From Gammaproteobacteria bacterium (lineage in GTDB: Bacteria; Pseudomonadota; Gammaproteobacteria; Pseudomonadales; Azotimanducaceae_A): a stretch of 6,980 bases of DNA. A program made the position numbers and the translations under genes. Numbering within the stretch: the first letter of the stretch is position 1; every line of letters starts with the position of its first letter. Of the stretch, positions 5,854 through 6,980 are shown in pieces. The notes below the pieces were generated by a model. It was given only the letters and a program-made list of their open reading frames with translations, was not told the origin of the DNA and ran no database searches. The stretch is taken from positions 117,333-124,312 of the forward strand of contig PAWP01000007.1 in the NCBI GenBank assembly GCA_002714125.1, in the 5' to 3' direction.

Positions 5854-6980
5854 TCACTTCGGGCCCCCTTGCCTGACTACGCCCTGGTCGATCAGGGCAG
5901 CAATGTCCGCTTCCGACCGTCCCAGTGCTGCAAGAACATCGGTAGTATGCTCACCCAGATGTGGTGCGGGACCACCTATTGTGGCGTGGGTGCGGGAGAA
6001 ACGCGCCGGAGGACGTGCCTGCCGAATCGCGCCGATCCCAGGCTGATCCATCTCCTCAATGAGCTGATTCGCAGCGATCTGTTCATGGTCAAGCAACTCC
6101 CGGCGCGACAATACCGGCGCCGATGGCACACCTTCAGCATCCAGCCGCGGCAGCCAGTAACCGGACTCACGGGTGGCCAGAACCTCAGCCGTCAAGTTCA
6201 GACGCTCAGTCGCGTTGCGGACCCTGCTGGCCGGTGTAGCAAAACGCTCGTCCGTCAACCATTGCTCCTGGCCCAACGCACGGCACATGCCCTGCCATTC
6301 AGCGTCGGAAACCGCGCCGGCGGTGATGTAGCCATCAAGGGTCTGATAAATGAGATCAGGGCGTGTTTCGGGCGGCACATTGTCTTCATGGCCAACAACT
6401 GTATAGGCAGCCATGCCCTCTGCCCAGGCGAGAGACAACATCGCGTCAATCATGGCCAAGCGGATGTGCTGACCCTCACCCGTGCGTTCACGGGAAAACA
6501 GTGCAGCGGTGATAGCCTGTGCTGCTGTGAGGCCCGTGGTCTTGTCCGGAATAACGGTTCGGATCATCATCGGGCGGCCCGTCTGACGATCCCGCTGAAT
6601 GTCCGCCAAGCCTGACAGCGACTGGATGACCGGGTCGTAAACGCGTTTGTGGGCATAGGGCCCGGACTCGCCGAAACCGCTGATCGAGACAAAGATGATC
6701 CGCCGGTTTAACTCACGTACCACAGGCTCTCCAAGACCCATGCGCTCGATCGCCCCCGGCCTGAAGTTCTGGATCAGCACATCCGCGTCACTCAGCAATT
6801 CCTTGACTATACCGAGACCCGCTTCGGTCTTTACATCGACTGCAATAGATCGCTTGCCGCGGTTGGCGGTTACAAACCCGGCTGTGACGCCGTCCGGTTT
6901 GCCACCCATGCGGCGCACGATATCCCCATCCAGGGTCTCGACCTTGATGACATCCGCCCCCTGATCGGCAAGGATGCCAC
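5854..6980 (-). CDS. Class III CoA-transferase (CaiB/BaiF family), N-terminus beyond window
   Basis: This cytoplasmic enzyme moves CoA from an acyl-CoA donor to a carboxylic acid acceptor through an aspartyl-CoA thioester. The window shows 374 residues ending at the TGA at 5854. The frame stays open to the right edge, where it begins with GILADQGADVIKVET, the family's early 'LaDlGAdVIKvE' motif. About 25-30 residues are therefore missing, giving a normal length near 400. Other motifs are TANRGKRSIAVDVK, DVLIQNFRPG, SISGFGESGPY, and TGEGQHIRLAMIDAML. The likely catalytic nucleophile is the Asp of IPDKTTG (codon 6544-6546), at the position expected from formyl-CoA and carnitine CoA-transferases. 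An internal GTG at 6918 is not the start. The acyl substrate cannot be told from sequence. The propeller gene follows on the same strand. Confidence 0.94.
   Translation of the reverse strand, partial: GILADQGADVIKVETLDGDIVRRMGGKPDGVTAGFVTANRGKRSIAVDVKTEAGLGIVKELLSDADVLIQNFRPGAIERMGLGEPVVRELNRRIIFVSISGFGESGPYAHKRVYDPVIQSLSGLADIQRDRQTGRPMMIRTVIPDKTTGLTAAQAITAALFSRERTGEGQHIRLAMIDAMLSLAWAEGMAAYTVVGHEDNVPPETRPDLIYQTLDGYITAGAVSDAEWQGMCRALGQEQWLTDERFATPASRVRNATERLNLTAEVLATRESGYWLPRLDAEGVPSAPVLSRRELLDHEQIAANQLIEEMDQPGIGAIRQARPPARFSRTHATIGGPAPHLGEHTTDVLAALGRSEADIAALIDQGVVRQGGPK

Noticed and set aside
5869..6615. A 248-codon open frame on the plus strand opposite the CoA-transferase
   Set aside because: It is fully antisense to a gene with clear family motifs, and its translation is low-complexity Arg/Ala-rich sequence without recognisable domain structure.

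Overview
The window is a moderately GC-rich bacterial chromosome segment with tightly packed genes, good Shine-Dalgarno sites and occasional GTG starts. The mix (short-chain dehydrogenase, phytanoyl-CoA-dioxygenase-like oxygenase, class III CoA-transferase, polyprenyl-phosphate glycosyltransferase, YvlD-type small membrane protein) fits a free-living proteobacterium. A marine gammaproteobacterium is my best guess, with low confidence, because no marker gene is present. There is no phage, plasmid, IS, CRISPR, rRNA or tRNA signature.

Layout, left to right. (1) An SDR oxidoreductase on the minus strand (129-893) is divergent from a PhyH-family Fe(II)/2-oxoglutarate oxygenase on the plus strand (1265-2515). 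The 371-bp region between them carries two clear inverted repeats on the SDR side. (2) Directly after the PhyH stop codon lies about 840 bp of degenerate coding sequence (2517-3359). Its pieces, in shifting plus-strand frames, read as a membrane glycosyltransferase of the GT39/ArnT-like type with its N-terminal third missing. I call it a pseudogene. (3) It converges, with a 9-bp gap, on an intact GT2 glycosyltransferase of the polyprenyl-phosphate sugar synthase type (3369-4124, minus). In other bacteria this kind of enzyme makes the lipid-linked donor that GT39-type enzymes use. (4) A 298-bp noncoding stretch with an AT-rich core precedes a small four-helix membrane protein of the 'phage holin' PF04020/YvlD family (4423-4758, plus). 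(5) Two minus-strand genes fill the right end: a class III CoA-transferase cut by the window edge (5854-6980) and, 69 bp downstream, a predicted beta-propeller protein resembling GH43/GH32 folds (4807-5784). A strong two-part stem-loop abuts the start codon of the latter.

How the genes relate: the SDR/PhyH pair looks like oxidation of a small hydrophobic or acyl-type substrate, and the CoA-transferase fits acyl-CoA metabolism, but no substrate can be read from sequence. The GT2 gene and the broken GT39-like gene look like the remains of a lipid-linked glycosylation module whose transferase has been lost. I found no convincing new multi-gene system. The points most worth a second look are the decayed glycosyltransferase beside its intact partner, the start-codon hairpin, the palindromes in the divergent promoter region, and the uncharacterised beta-propeller protein.
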